Below are positions 1-4,975 of a stretch of DNA of 7,255 nt, piece by piece; position 1 is the first letter of the stretch, and each line of letters opens with the position of its first letter. Source of the stretch: Clostridiales bacterium (lineage in GTDB: Bacteria > Bacillota > Clostridia > Christensenellales > Aristaeellaceae); assembly GCA_019420065.1 (NCBI GenBank), contig JAHZHX010000021.1:1-7255 (forward strand), given 5' to 3'. The notes under the pieces are model-generated. The model was not told where the DNA came from. It saw only the letters and a program-made list of their open reading frames with translations, and did not search any database. Position numbers and translations under genes: made by a program.

Positions 1-279
1 GTTGCGCTCGATGTTGGTGGCGTCCACGATGTTGATGATGCCGTCGGGCTTCTGATTCAGAATAAAATCACGGGATACGATTTCTTCCTGCGTGTAGGGA
101 CGCAGGGAATAGATGCCGGGCAGATCGACCACCGAGCAGTTCTTGTGCCCGCGGATCTCGCCTGTTTTCTGATCGACCGTTACGCCGGGAAAGTTGCCCA
201 CATGCTGGTTGGAACCGGTCAGGGCGTTGAACAGCGTGGTTTTACCGCAATTCTGATTGCCTGCCAAAGCAAAAATCAT
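1..279 (-). CDS. feoB: FeoB ferrous iron transporter, N-terminal G domain (partial, runs off the left edge)
   Basis: This is the first 93 codons of the membrane Fe(II) permease FeoB, whose cytosolic N-terminal GTPase domain controls iron import. The G1/P-loop GNQNCGKT is at residues 7-14, the G2 threonine is T34 in the segment GVTVDQKTG, and the G3 motif DLPG is at 52-55, followed by GIYSL. The stretch NIVDATNIERN at 83-93 is typical of FeoB. The G4 motif, the helical guanine-dissociation region and the membrane core lie outside the window. The ATG overlaps the feoA stop codon as ATGA, so the two genes are probably translationally coupled and share the promoter upstream of feoA. The motif set is diagnostic; only the completeness of the gene is unknown. 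Confidence 0.96.
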   Translation of the reverse strand, partial: MIFALAGNQNCGKTTLFNALTGSNQHVGNFPGVTVDQKTGEIRGHKNCSVVDLPGIYSLRPYTQEEIVSRDFILNQKPDGIINIVDATNIERN

Positions 280-515
280 GCTTTGTCTGCCTCCTCTGTT
301 ACCTCGATCTTGCGTGCATCCTCTACGCGCAGGGTCAATTCATAGCCGCGCACGCGGATCTCGATGGGGTCGCCCATGGGCGCAACCTTTTGCAGCGTTA
401 CGCGCGTGCGGGGAATCAGCCCCATATCCAGCAAACGGCAGCGCAGCGAGCCTTCGCCGCCCACCGCCGTAATGGTGGCGGTGGCGCCGATTTTCAGTTG
501 ATCGAGCGTTTTCAT
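276..515 (-). CDS. feoA: FeoA, small SH3-like partner of the ferrous iron transporter
   Basis: This 79-residue protein has the usual FeoA length. FeoA is a cytosolic SH3-like protein required for or modulating FeoB-dependent Fe(II) uptake. Family features include the start (MKTLDQLKIG), the central CRLLDMGLIPRTRVTL at residues 26-41 (the conserved L-x-x-MG-x-x-x-G region, with P in place of the last G) and the closing strand containing GYELTLRVEDARKI. The start is fixed by AGGAGG at 521-526, 5 nt before the ATG. It is the first gene of the feoAB operon and overlaps feoB by 4 nt. A promoter and a palindromic operator lie just upstream, so repression by an iron-sensing regulator is likely (inference). 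FeoA is separate here, not fused to FeoB. Confidence 0.95.
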   Translation of the reverse strand: MKTLDQLKIGATATITAVGGEGSLRCRLLDMGLIPRTRVTLQKVAPMGDPIEIRVRGYELTLRVEDARKIEVTEEADKA

Positions 516-530
516 ACGTGCCTCCTGTAT

Positions 531-552
531 AAGGTTAGTCCGGATGAACCTT
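531..552. promoter_or_regulatory. Palindromic operator at the feoA promoter (candidate iron-regulator site)
   Basis: A 22-bp dyad has arms AAGGTT (531-536) and AACCTT (547-552) around a self-complementary core TCCGGA (539-544). Comparison with its own reverse complement gives 18 of 22 matching positions. It covers the predicted feoA transcription start, where a bound repressor would block initiation or elongation. The AGGTTA/AACCT half-sites resemble those recognised by DtxR/IdeR/MntR-type metalloregulators rather than the A/T-rich Fur box. The regulator's identity is inference, but the symmetry is read directly. Confidence 0.6.
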
Positions 553-556
553 TTAT

Positions 557-585
557 ATCCTATGCGCCGCCGCCGGGAAAGTCAA
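557..585 (-). promoter_or_regulatory. Sigma-A-type promoter for feoAB
   Basis: On the minus strand the -35 TTGACT (585-580; 5 of 6 to consensus) is separated by exactly 17 nt from the -10 TAGGAT (562-557; 4 of 6). This predicts transcription starting near 550, inside the palindrome at 531-552 and about 25 nt before the feoA ribosome binding site. The spacer is GC-rich. Confidence 0.6.
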
Positions 586-609
586 GTACCTGAAGGAGAA
601 AAAGCGAAA

Positions 610-628
610 TTTGCGTCTAATGCGCAAA
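610..628. repeat. Small inverted repeat in the feoA/ATPase divergent region
   Basis: TTTGCG (610-615) and CGCAAA (623-628) form a 6-bp inverted repeat with a 7-nt spacer. It lies upstream of both divergent promoters, about 20-50 bp from each. It has no T tract in either direction, so it is not a terminator. It could be a regulator site for the rightward operon, but a 6-bp dyad can arise by chance. Confidence 0.3.
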
Positions 629-632
629 AGTA

Positions 633-662
633 ATGACGTATTGCGGCAGAATATGCTATACT
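633..662 (+). promoter_or_regulatory. Extended -10 promoter for the ATPase/zinc-ribbon/TSUP/miaA operon
   Basis: TATACT at 657-662 is preceded by TGC (654-656), which makes an extended -10 element. A weak -35 (ATGACG, 633-638, 4 of 6) lies 18 nt upstream. Transcription would start near 669, leaving a leader of about 20 nt that holds the GGGAGG ribosome binding site at 675-680. The upstream in-frame ATG at 633 would lie before the transcript start, which supports initiation of the ATPase at 690. Confidence 0.55.
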
Positions 663-689
663 ATGACGAAAGCGAGGGAGGCGGCGGCA

Positions 690-1508
690 ATGTTTCTCAG
701 CAGCGTAAGGCGGCGGCGGGCGATGGACAAATCGACGTATCCGGGCTGCGTGCCGGCGGCGGCAGGGCTGGAAGAACTGGCGTTTCACAGCCCGGTCACG
801 GTGATCGCGGGCGGCAACGGCGCGGGCAAAACCACGCTGATGGAGATCCTCGCATGCGGCGTGCGGGCGCTGCGCATTGACAGCGCGGAAAACTCCAAGG
901 CGGAAAAGCGCGCGCAGTGCGCAAAGGCGGCGGAAGGGTTCTATTTTCGTCTTCAGCCGCGTCCACGGCATTGCTTCTATTTTCAGGCGGAGGATTTTAT
1001 CCGCTATGTGGATAATCTGCAGGCGCAAAAAAGAGAGGCCAGGCGCGAGCTGGAACGGGTGAGTGCTGATTACGCGGGGCACAGCGCCTATGCGCGGGGA
1101 CTGGCGGCCATGCCGCATGCGCGGGCGCTGGATGAAATCGAAAGCCTGTACGGCGATATCGCCATGCGCTCGCACGGGGAGGGGTTCCTGGATTTTTTTG
1201 CCGCCCGGCTGCATCCTGGCGGGCTGTACCTGCTTGACGAGCCGGAAGGCGCGCTGTCCTATGAAAACCAGATGGTCATGCTGGCGTTGCTCCGCCGCGC
1301 TGTGGCGGCGGGCAGCCAGTTCATCCTGGCCACGCATTCGCCGGTGATGATGGCCTGTCCGGAGGCGGAGATCCTGGCGCTGGACGAGGGCAGGCTGGCC
1401 GTGTGCGCCTATGACGATTTGCAAAATGTTGCTTTTTTGCGCCGCTTTCTGAGCGATCGGGAGCGGATGCTGCGCCTGTTTGGCGTATACGACGGGGAGG
1501 AAGAATGA
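690..1508 (+). CDS. Stand-alone ABC/SMC-like AAA ATPase (COG3910-type predicted ATPase)
   Basis: This 272-residue soluble ATPase has Walker A GGNGAGKTT at 41-49, a signature-like SHGEG at 161-165, Walker B LYLLDEPE at 179-186 with a following D-loop (GALS, 187-190) and the switch histidine in ATHSP (H216). The layout, including the opening 'MFLSSV...DKSTYPGCVPA..GLEEL.F..PVT', matches solitary ATPases of the COG3910 kind as I remember them; their cellular role is not established. There is no membrane segment and no paired permease nearby, so it is not a classical transporter ATPase. I chose the ATG at 690 over the in-frame 633 because GGGAGG lies 9 nt upstream, the promoter overlaps 633, and the family start aligns here. 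Oddity: relatives usually read SHGES in the signature, whereas this one has glycine at position 165. Its stop overlaps the next start. Confidence 0.85.
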   Translation: MFLSSVRRRRAMDKSTYPGCVPAAAGLEELAFHSPVTVIAGGNGAGKTTLMEILACGVRALRIDSAENSKAEKRAQCAKAAEGFYFRLQPRPRHCFYFQAEDFIRYVDNLQAQKREARRELERVSADYAGHSAYARGLAAMPHARALDEIESLYGDIAMRSHGEGFLDFFAARLHPGGLYLLDEPEGALSYENQMVMLALLRRAVAAGSQFILATHSPVMMACPEAEILALDEGRLAVCAYDDLQNVAFLRRFLSDRERMLRLFGVYDGEEE

Positions 1509-1732
1509 TGCGTTGCGGATGTATTGAGTGCGGGGCGTTTATGATCCATGCCGACGGCAGCGAGGCCTGCGTGTGTCCGGAGTGCGGACGCCGGTGCAGC
1601 GCGTGCCTGGGCACCAACACGGTGGTCAGCCGCGAGCAGCTGCAAAAGCTGTCGGCCGTGCGCTGGATCGCGCAGGACATTGCCCGGGAACAGGCGTCGC
1701 TTGAAGGAAGGGACGATCAGGAAGCATGGTGA
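1505..1732 (+). CDS. Small cysteine-rich zinc-ribbon-like protein, function unknown
   Basis: I do not recognise this 75-residue protein. It has eight cysteines in the first 34 residues (C4, C6, C9, C22, C24, C27, C31, C34), forming CxxC pairs CIEC (6-9), CPEC (24-27) and CSAC (31-34). This looks like one or two structural zinc knuckles. The rest (about 40-75) is a charged, probably helical tail (REQLQKLSAVRWIAQDIAREQ) that could mediate contacts. It overlaps the upstream ATPase stop as ATGATG and the downstream TSUP start by 7 nt, so it is very likely a real, co-translated gene. The start is ATG 1505 or ATG 1508; GGAGG at 1496-1500 is only 4 nt from the first and 7 nt from the second, so 1508 is equally plausible. 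It may be an accessory subunit of the ATPase or transporter (inference). Confidence 0.75.
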   Translation: MMRCGCIECGAFMIHADGSEACVCPECGRRCSACLGTNTVVSREQLQKLSAVRWIAQDIAREQASLEGRDDQEAW

Positions 1733-2481
1733 TTACGGCGCGGATGTACCTGATCGTGCTGCCGCTGGTATTTATCGCATCCTTGATTGATGCGATCAGC
1801 GGCGGGGGCGGGCTGATTTCGCTTCCGGCCTATATGGTGACGGGGATGCCGTCGGTGCTGGCCTCGGGCAGCAACAAGCTTTCCGCATCGGTAGGCACGG
1901 TGGTGGCGGCTGCGCGGTATTTGAAAAGCGGCAGGGTATTGCTGCTGCCTGCGCTGTGCGCGGCGGCGCTGGCTATTCCCGGGGCGTATCTGGGCGCGGG
2001 ATTGTTAAATGCTATGCCCGAAAGCATATACCGTACCATTGTGCTGGTGCTGGTGCCGCTGATGGCGCTGCTGACCGTTTTGAACCGCGGCGCGCCTGAC
2101 CGCGCCCGGACAATGAACGGCGCGCGCCTGGGACTGTGCGCATTGACAGGGCTGCTGTGCGGGCTGTACGACGGTTTTTTCGGCCCGGGAACGGGCGTGC
2201 TGCTGATATTGGGCTTTCATTGGATTGCCGGTATGGATACGGTCACGGCCTCGGGCAGCGCCAAGCTGTGCAACTTGGCTTCCAATATCACGGCGCTGGC
2301 GGTGCATTTGCGCAACGGGAATGTTTTGCTTGCCCTGGCTGTGCCCGCCATGCTGGCCTCCGCGCTGGGCGGCTATATCGGCTCCGCGCTGGCCATTCGC
2401 CGCGGCGCGGGGCTGATCCGTCTGGCCATGCTGCTGGTGATGGCCGGTCTTGTGGTCAAGCTCGCGTTTGAGTATTTATAA
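1726..2481 (+). CDS. TSUP (TauE/SafE) family membrane transporter
   Basis: This is a 251-residue integral membrane protein, the normal size for the TSUP family, with about eight hydrophobic segments. The family's internal duplication is plain. Residues 21-71 begin IDAISGGGGLISLPA and contain ASGSNKL, then end KSGRV. Residues 149-200 begin DGFFGPGTGVLLILG and contain ASGSAKL, then end RNGNV. TSUP proteins export or import small organic and sulfur anions such as sulfite, sulfoacetate or related compounds; the substrate here cannot be read from sequence. The ATG at 1726 overlaps the end of the zinc-ribbon gene by 7 nt. Its close AGGA (1719-1722) is weak, so translation probably relies on coupling. 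miaA follows 10 nt after the stop. Family assignment is firm; substrate is open. Confidence 0.9.
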   Translation: MVITARMYLIVLPLVFIASLIDAISGGGGLISLPAYMVTGMPSVLASGSNKLSASVGTVVAAARYLKSGRVLLLPALCAAALAIPGAYLGAGLLNAMPESIYRTIVLVLVPLMALLTVLNRGAPDRARTMNGARLGLCALTGLLCGLYDGFFGPGTGVLLILGFHWIAGMDTVTASGSAKLCNLASNITALAVHLRNGNVLLALAVPAMLASALGGYIGSALAIRRGAGLIRLAMLLVMAGLVVKLAFEYL

Positions 2482-2491
2482 TGGAGGAAGA

Positions 2492-3394
2492 ATGCACATG
2501 AATAAGCCGCGGCTGATTGCTGTTGTCGGTACCAACGCCTCGGGCAAGAGCGGGCTAAGCATTGCTCTGGCGGCGCGTTTTGACGGGGAAGTGATTTCGG
2601 CCGACTCGCGCCAGGTGTATTGCGGGCTCGATCTGGGCAGCGGCAAGGTGACGCGGGAGGAAATGCGCGGCGTGCCGCATCATTTGCTGGATGTATGCGC
2701 GCCCGGCGCGTTTTTTACCATGGCCGATTTTCAGCGCCTGGCCTACGAGGCGATTGACGGCGTGCTGGCCAGGGGAAAAACGCCCTTTTTGGCGGGCGGT
2801 ACGGGACTGTATGTGGATGCGGTATGCGAGGGCTATCAAATGTCGCAGATCGCGCCCGACCTTGCCTATCGCCGGGAGCTGGAAGCGCTGCCGACCGGGC
2901 GGCTTTATGAGCTGCTGCAGCAGCGGCAGCCGGGACGGGAGATCGACGCGCACAACCGCAACCGCATCATGCGCGCGCTGGAGAAACTGCACGATGGCGA
3001 TACGGCGGGCGACCGGCGGGAGAGCCGCTATGAAACGCTGAAGCTGGGCGTGACCTGGCCGCGCGAAGAGCTGTGCGCGCGTATTGACGAGCGGCTGGAA
3101 CGCCGGGTCAGGGAAGGAATGATCGAGGAAGTGCAGGGGCTGCTGGACGCGGGCGTGAGCGCCGATTTCCTCTACCGTCTGGGCTTGGAATACCGTTTCA
3201 TCAGCCAGTATCTGCTGGGCGAAATCAAGAACAGAGAGGATATGCTTGAACAGCTTTCGCGGGCGATCAAACGCTTTGCCAAGCGGCAGATGACATGGTT
3301 CAGACGCGATAAGGCCATCCATTGGCTGGATATGGGCGCTGCTCCCGAGACGGAAGCGGCGGCGCTGGTCGCGGCGTTTCTAAACGGCGAATAA
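2492..3394 (+). CDS. miaA: tRNA dimethylallyltransferase MiaA
   Basis: MiaA transfers a dimethylallyl group to N6 of A37 in tRNAs reading codons that start with U, forming i6A. In this 300-residue protein the P-loop GTNASGKS is at 13-20, the substrate motif ADSRQVY at 37-43, GGTGLYVDA at 102-110, HNRNRIMRALE at 154-164 and the C-terminal KRQMTWFRRD at 264-273. Length is at the normal lower end. The reading frame is open back to 2450, inside the TSUP gene, but the ATG at 2492 (GGAGG at 2483-2487, 4 nt upstream) or at 2498 (10 nt) fits the family start; I use 2492. Oddity: where most MiaA have an IGY(K/R)E motif, this one reads RLGLEYRFISQYLLGE at 229-244. I recall this as a second MiaA type, seen for example in Bacteroidetes. 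It is the last gene of the four-gene operon and converges on dapB. Confidence 0.96.
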   Translation: MHMNKPRLIAVVGTNASGKSGLSIALAARFDGEVISADSRQVYCGLDLGSGKVTREEMRGVPHHLLDVCAPGAFFTMADFQRLAYEAIDGVLARGKTPFLAGGTGLYVDAVCEGYQMSQIAPDLAYRRELEALPTGRLYELLQQRQPGREIDAHNRNRIMRALEKLHDGDTAGDRRESRYETLKLGVTWPREELCARIDERLERRVREGMIEEVQGLLDAGVSADFLYRLGLEYRFISQYLLGEIKNREDMLEQLSRAIKRFAKRQMTWFRRDKAIHWLDMGAAPETEAAALVAAFLNGE

Positions 3395-4012
3395 ATCCGC
3401 CATGCCATACAGCCCGGCCTGCCGGGAGAGCAGGAACTGCGCCGCTTTCAGCGCGCCATGCGCAAATACGGCGCGGCTCTCGGCGGCATGTGTCAGCGTC
3501 AGCGTTTCCTCCGGACCGTACAGGGTAATTTCGTGAATGCCGCGCAGCGTGCCCGCGCGCACGCAGAGGATTTCTTCTGACGGGAGCGACACCGCCCCGG
3601 CCAGCCTGCGGGCTGTGCCGCCGGGACGGTCTTTTTTATCCCGGTGATGCCGCTCAAGCACGGTGCAGTCCCAAGCGGGAACAAAGGCGCGGGCCTGTGC
3701 GGCAAGGCGCTCCAGCAGATACGCGCCGGGGCTGAAATTGGCGGACAGGAATAGGGGCGTGCTTTGGGCTGCCGCCTGGATCCGGGACAGCTGCGCGGGC
3801 GTATAGCCCGTTGTGCCCAGCACCAGCGGAACGCGGTGCTTTTCCGATGCGGCGAGCAGGGCGGGCAGACAGTCCGGGTGCGAAAAATCGATGATCGCGT
3901 CGCCTGCCGCGCTTTCGGCAAAGGGAAGCGGCGCAAAGCCATAGCCGCCGGCCAGGGCGGCTACCTCGCGCCCCATGCGGCCGTCAATGCCGCAGATCAG
4001 CAACTGCTTCAT
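3380..4012 (-). CDS. dapB: 4-hydroxy-tetrahydrodipicolinate reductase DapB (short form)
   Basis: DapB reduces hydroxy-tetrahydrodipicolinate to tetrahydrodipicolinate with NAD(P)H, the second dedicated step towards diaminopimelate and lysine. The dinucleotide loop GIDGRMG is at 8-14, DFSHP at 42-46, GTTGY at 66-70, SANFSPG at 90-96 and the active-site segment ERHHRDKKDRPGGTA at 120-134. By alignment with the E. coli enzyme, H122 and K126 match catalytic H159 and K163. The C-terminal SRAVFAHGALKAA is typical. At 210 residues it is clearly shorter than the usual 240-270. The loss lies just after the Rossmann loop, where GGYGFAPLPFAESAAGDAI replaces a longer stretch that normally carries the acidic cofactor-selecting residue. 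The ATG is preceded by GGAGGG (4026-4021), 8 nt upstream and inside the dapA end, so translation is probably coupled. The tail overlaps miaA by 15 bp on the opposite strand. Confidence 0.93.
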   Translation of the reverse strand: MKQLLICGIDGRMGREVAALAGGYGFAPLPFAESAAGDAIIDFSHPDCLPALLAASEKHRVPLVLGTTGYTPAQLSRIQAAAQSTPLFLSANFSPGAYLLERLAAQARAFVPAWDCTVLERHHRDKKDRPGGTARRLAGAVSLPSEEILCVRAGTLRGIHEITLYGPEETLTLTHAAESRAVFAHGALKAAQFLLSRQAGLYGMADLFAV

Positions 4013-4886
4013 GGCTTGCTCCCTCCAATAATTCGCGCAGGCGGGAGAGCGTGCGCGGCTGTACCGTGACCAGCGGGGAGCGCACCTCGTCGCTGCATAT
4101 GCCGAGCAGCGCCAGCGCGGCTTTTACGGGCGCGGGGCTGATTTCAGCAAACAGCGCGTCAATAAGCGGCGCCAACGCTTCCTGGCGGGCGTTGGCGGTC
4201 TGCGTGCAGTTTTTTTCAACGGCGGCGCAAAGCTGCATCACCGCCTGCGGATACAGGTTGGACAGAACGGAAATCACGCCGCAGGCGCCCAGCTGCAAAG
4301 CGGGCACGGTCAACTCGTCGCTGCCGCAGTATACGGGCAGCGGACAGCGGCGCAGCAGCGCGGCCAGCTGGTTCAGGTTATTGCCGGCCTCTTTTATGCC
4401 GATCATATGCGGGTGCGCGGCTAGCCGCGCGGCGGTATCGGGCAGCATGTTCAGCCCTGTTCGGGCAGGTACGTTGTATAAAAGCAGCGGCAGTGCGCAG
4501 GCGTCGGCCACGCGGGTGTAATAATCGATCAGCCCTTCCTGGGTGGTCTTGTTGTAATAGGGGGTCACGACCAGCTGCGCATCCGCGCCCAGAGAGAGCG
4601 CCATGCGGGCGCGAGCCGTGGTGAGCGCCAGGTTGTTGCTGCCTGTTCCGGCGATCACGCAAGCGCGGCCGTGCGCTTTATCCACCGTATGCTCGATCAC
4701 GCGCCGCCATTCCGCTTCGCTGAGCGTGCTGGCTTCGCCCGTTGTGCCGCAGGGCAGCAGCGCCGGAATGCCCGCTTCCAGCTGCATGTCAATAAGACGG
4801 TCAAGCGCCGCGAAATCAATCTTTCCCTGGCGGAAAGGAGTAATCAGCGCCGTGCAGACGCCTGTAAAAAGCGGTTTCAGGATCAA
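3984..4886 (-). CDS. dapA: 4-hydroxy-tetrahydrodipicolinate synthase DapA
   Basis: DapA condenses pyruvate with aspartate semialdehyde, opening the diaminopimelate/lysine branch. This 300-residue (beta/alpha)8 enzyme has GTTGE at 47-51, TPYYNK at 108-113, LYNVPARTG at 136-144 and the Schiff-base lysine K165 in IGIKEAG. By comparison with E. coli, T48, Y111, Y137 and R142 are the expected active-site residues. Residues that bind the lysine inhibitor in E. coli are not kept: H53, H56 and E84 correspond to E57, W60 and L88, so weak or no lysine feedback is inferred. The start codon is TTG, fixed by AGGAGG 8 nt upstream (4900-4895) and the absence of any nearby in-frame ATG. It overlaps dapB by 29 nt. 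No obvious promoter lies between the upstream terminator and this gene. Confidence 0.96.
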   Translation of the reverse strand: MILKPLFTGVCTALITPFRQGKIDFAALDRLIDMQLEAGIPALLPCGTTGEASTLSEAEWRRVIEHTVDKAHGRACVIAGTGSNNLALTTARARMALSLGADAQLVVTPYYNKTTQEGLIDYYTRVADACALPLLLYNVPARTGLNMLPDTAARLAAHPHMIGIKEAGNNLNQLAALLRRCPLPVYCGSDELTVPALQLGACGVISVLSNLYPQAVMQLCAAVEKNCTQTANARQEALAPLIDALFAEISPAPVKAALALLGICSDEVRSPLVTVQPRTLSRLRELLEGASHEAVADLRH

Positions 4887-4894
4887 AAAAATAG

Positions 4895-4900
4895 CCTCCT
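4895..4900 (-). promoter_or_regulatory. Shine-Dalgarno site that fixes the TTG start of dapA
   Basis: A perfect AGGAGG on the minus strand is followed after 8 nt by TTG (4886-4884). The spacer and start codon lie in a run of seven T on the minus strand (4891-4885). No in-frame ATG or GTG is available near the protein's N-terminus, so this site decides the start. Confidence 0.8.
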
Positions 4901-4910
4901 CACAGCAATC

Positions 4911-4963
4911 AAAAAAAGCCGCCGTTCTTTTTTGAAGTATGCCCCAAAAAAGCAGACGGCGGC
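4911..4963 (-). terminator. Intrinsic terminator downstream of the transglutaminase gene, directly before dapA
   Basis: Read on the minus strand, GCCGCCGT (4963-4956) pairs with ACGGCGGC (4925-4918). Inside it CTTTTTTG (4952-4945) pairs perfectly with CAAAAAAG (4934-4927), with a small 3/1-nt internal bulge and a 10-nt loop. The outer stem is followed at once by seven T (4917-4911). This is a textbook Rho-independent terminator 12 nt after the stop codon of the transglutaminase gene. The gap 4887-4975 otherwise holds only the dapA ribosome binding site. In the plus direction the hairpin is followed by GTTGATTT, a poor T tract, so strong bidirectional action is unlikely. Confidence 0.88.
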
Positions 4964-4975
4964 GTTGATTTATGA

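Noticed and set aside
633..689. Upstream ATG (633) as the start of the ATPase
   Set aside because: It lies within the -35/-10 region of the predicted promoter, has no ribosome binding site, and adds a tail absent from the family. The ATG at 690 has GGGAGG at proper spacing.
582..1424. 280-codon open frame antisense to the ATPase gene
   Set aside because: Its product is rich in R, H, Q and A with no recognisable domain, it lies wholly opposite a gene with clear ATPase motifs, and it would end inside the divergent promoter region. It is a typical GC-rich shadow frame.
690..2481. ATPase plus zinc-ribbon protein plus membrane protein as an anti-phage defence system
   Set aside because: No nuclease, toxin, reverse transcriptase or other effector domain is visible, the third gene is an ordinary TSUP transporter, and the operon ends in housekeeping miaA with no mobile-element context.
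2555..3322. 255-codon open frame antisense to miaA
   Set aside because: No motif, skewed H/Q/R composition, and the plus strand here carries every MiaA motif in order.
3413..3426. CCCGGC-CT-GCCGGG inverted repeat shortly after the miaA stop, as a terminator
   Set aside because: The stem is short with a minimal loop, lies within dapB coding sequence and has no T tract on either strand (the plus side continues AGAGCAGG).
4887..4975. Lysine riboswitch or T-box leader upstream of dapA
   Set aside because: The gap is only 89 nt and is filled by a terminator that belongs to the preceding gene. The conserved cores of those elements are not present.
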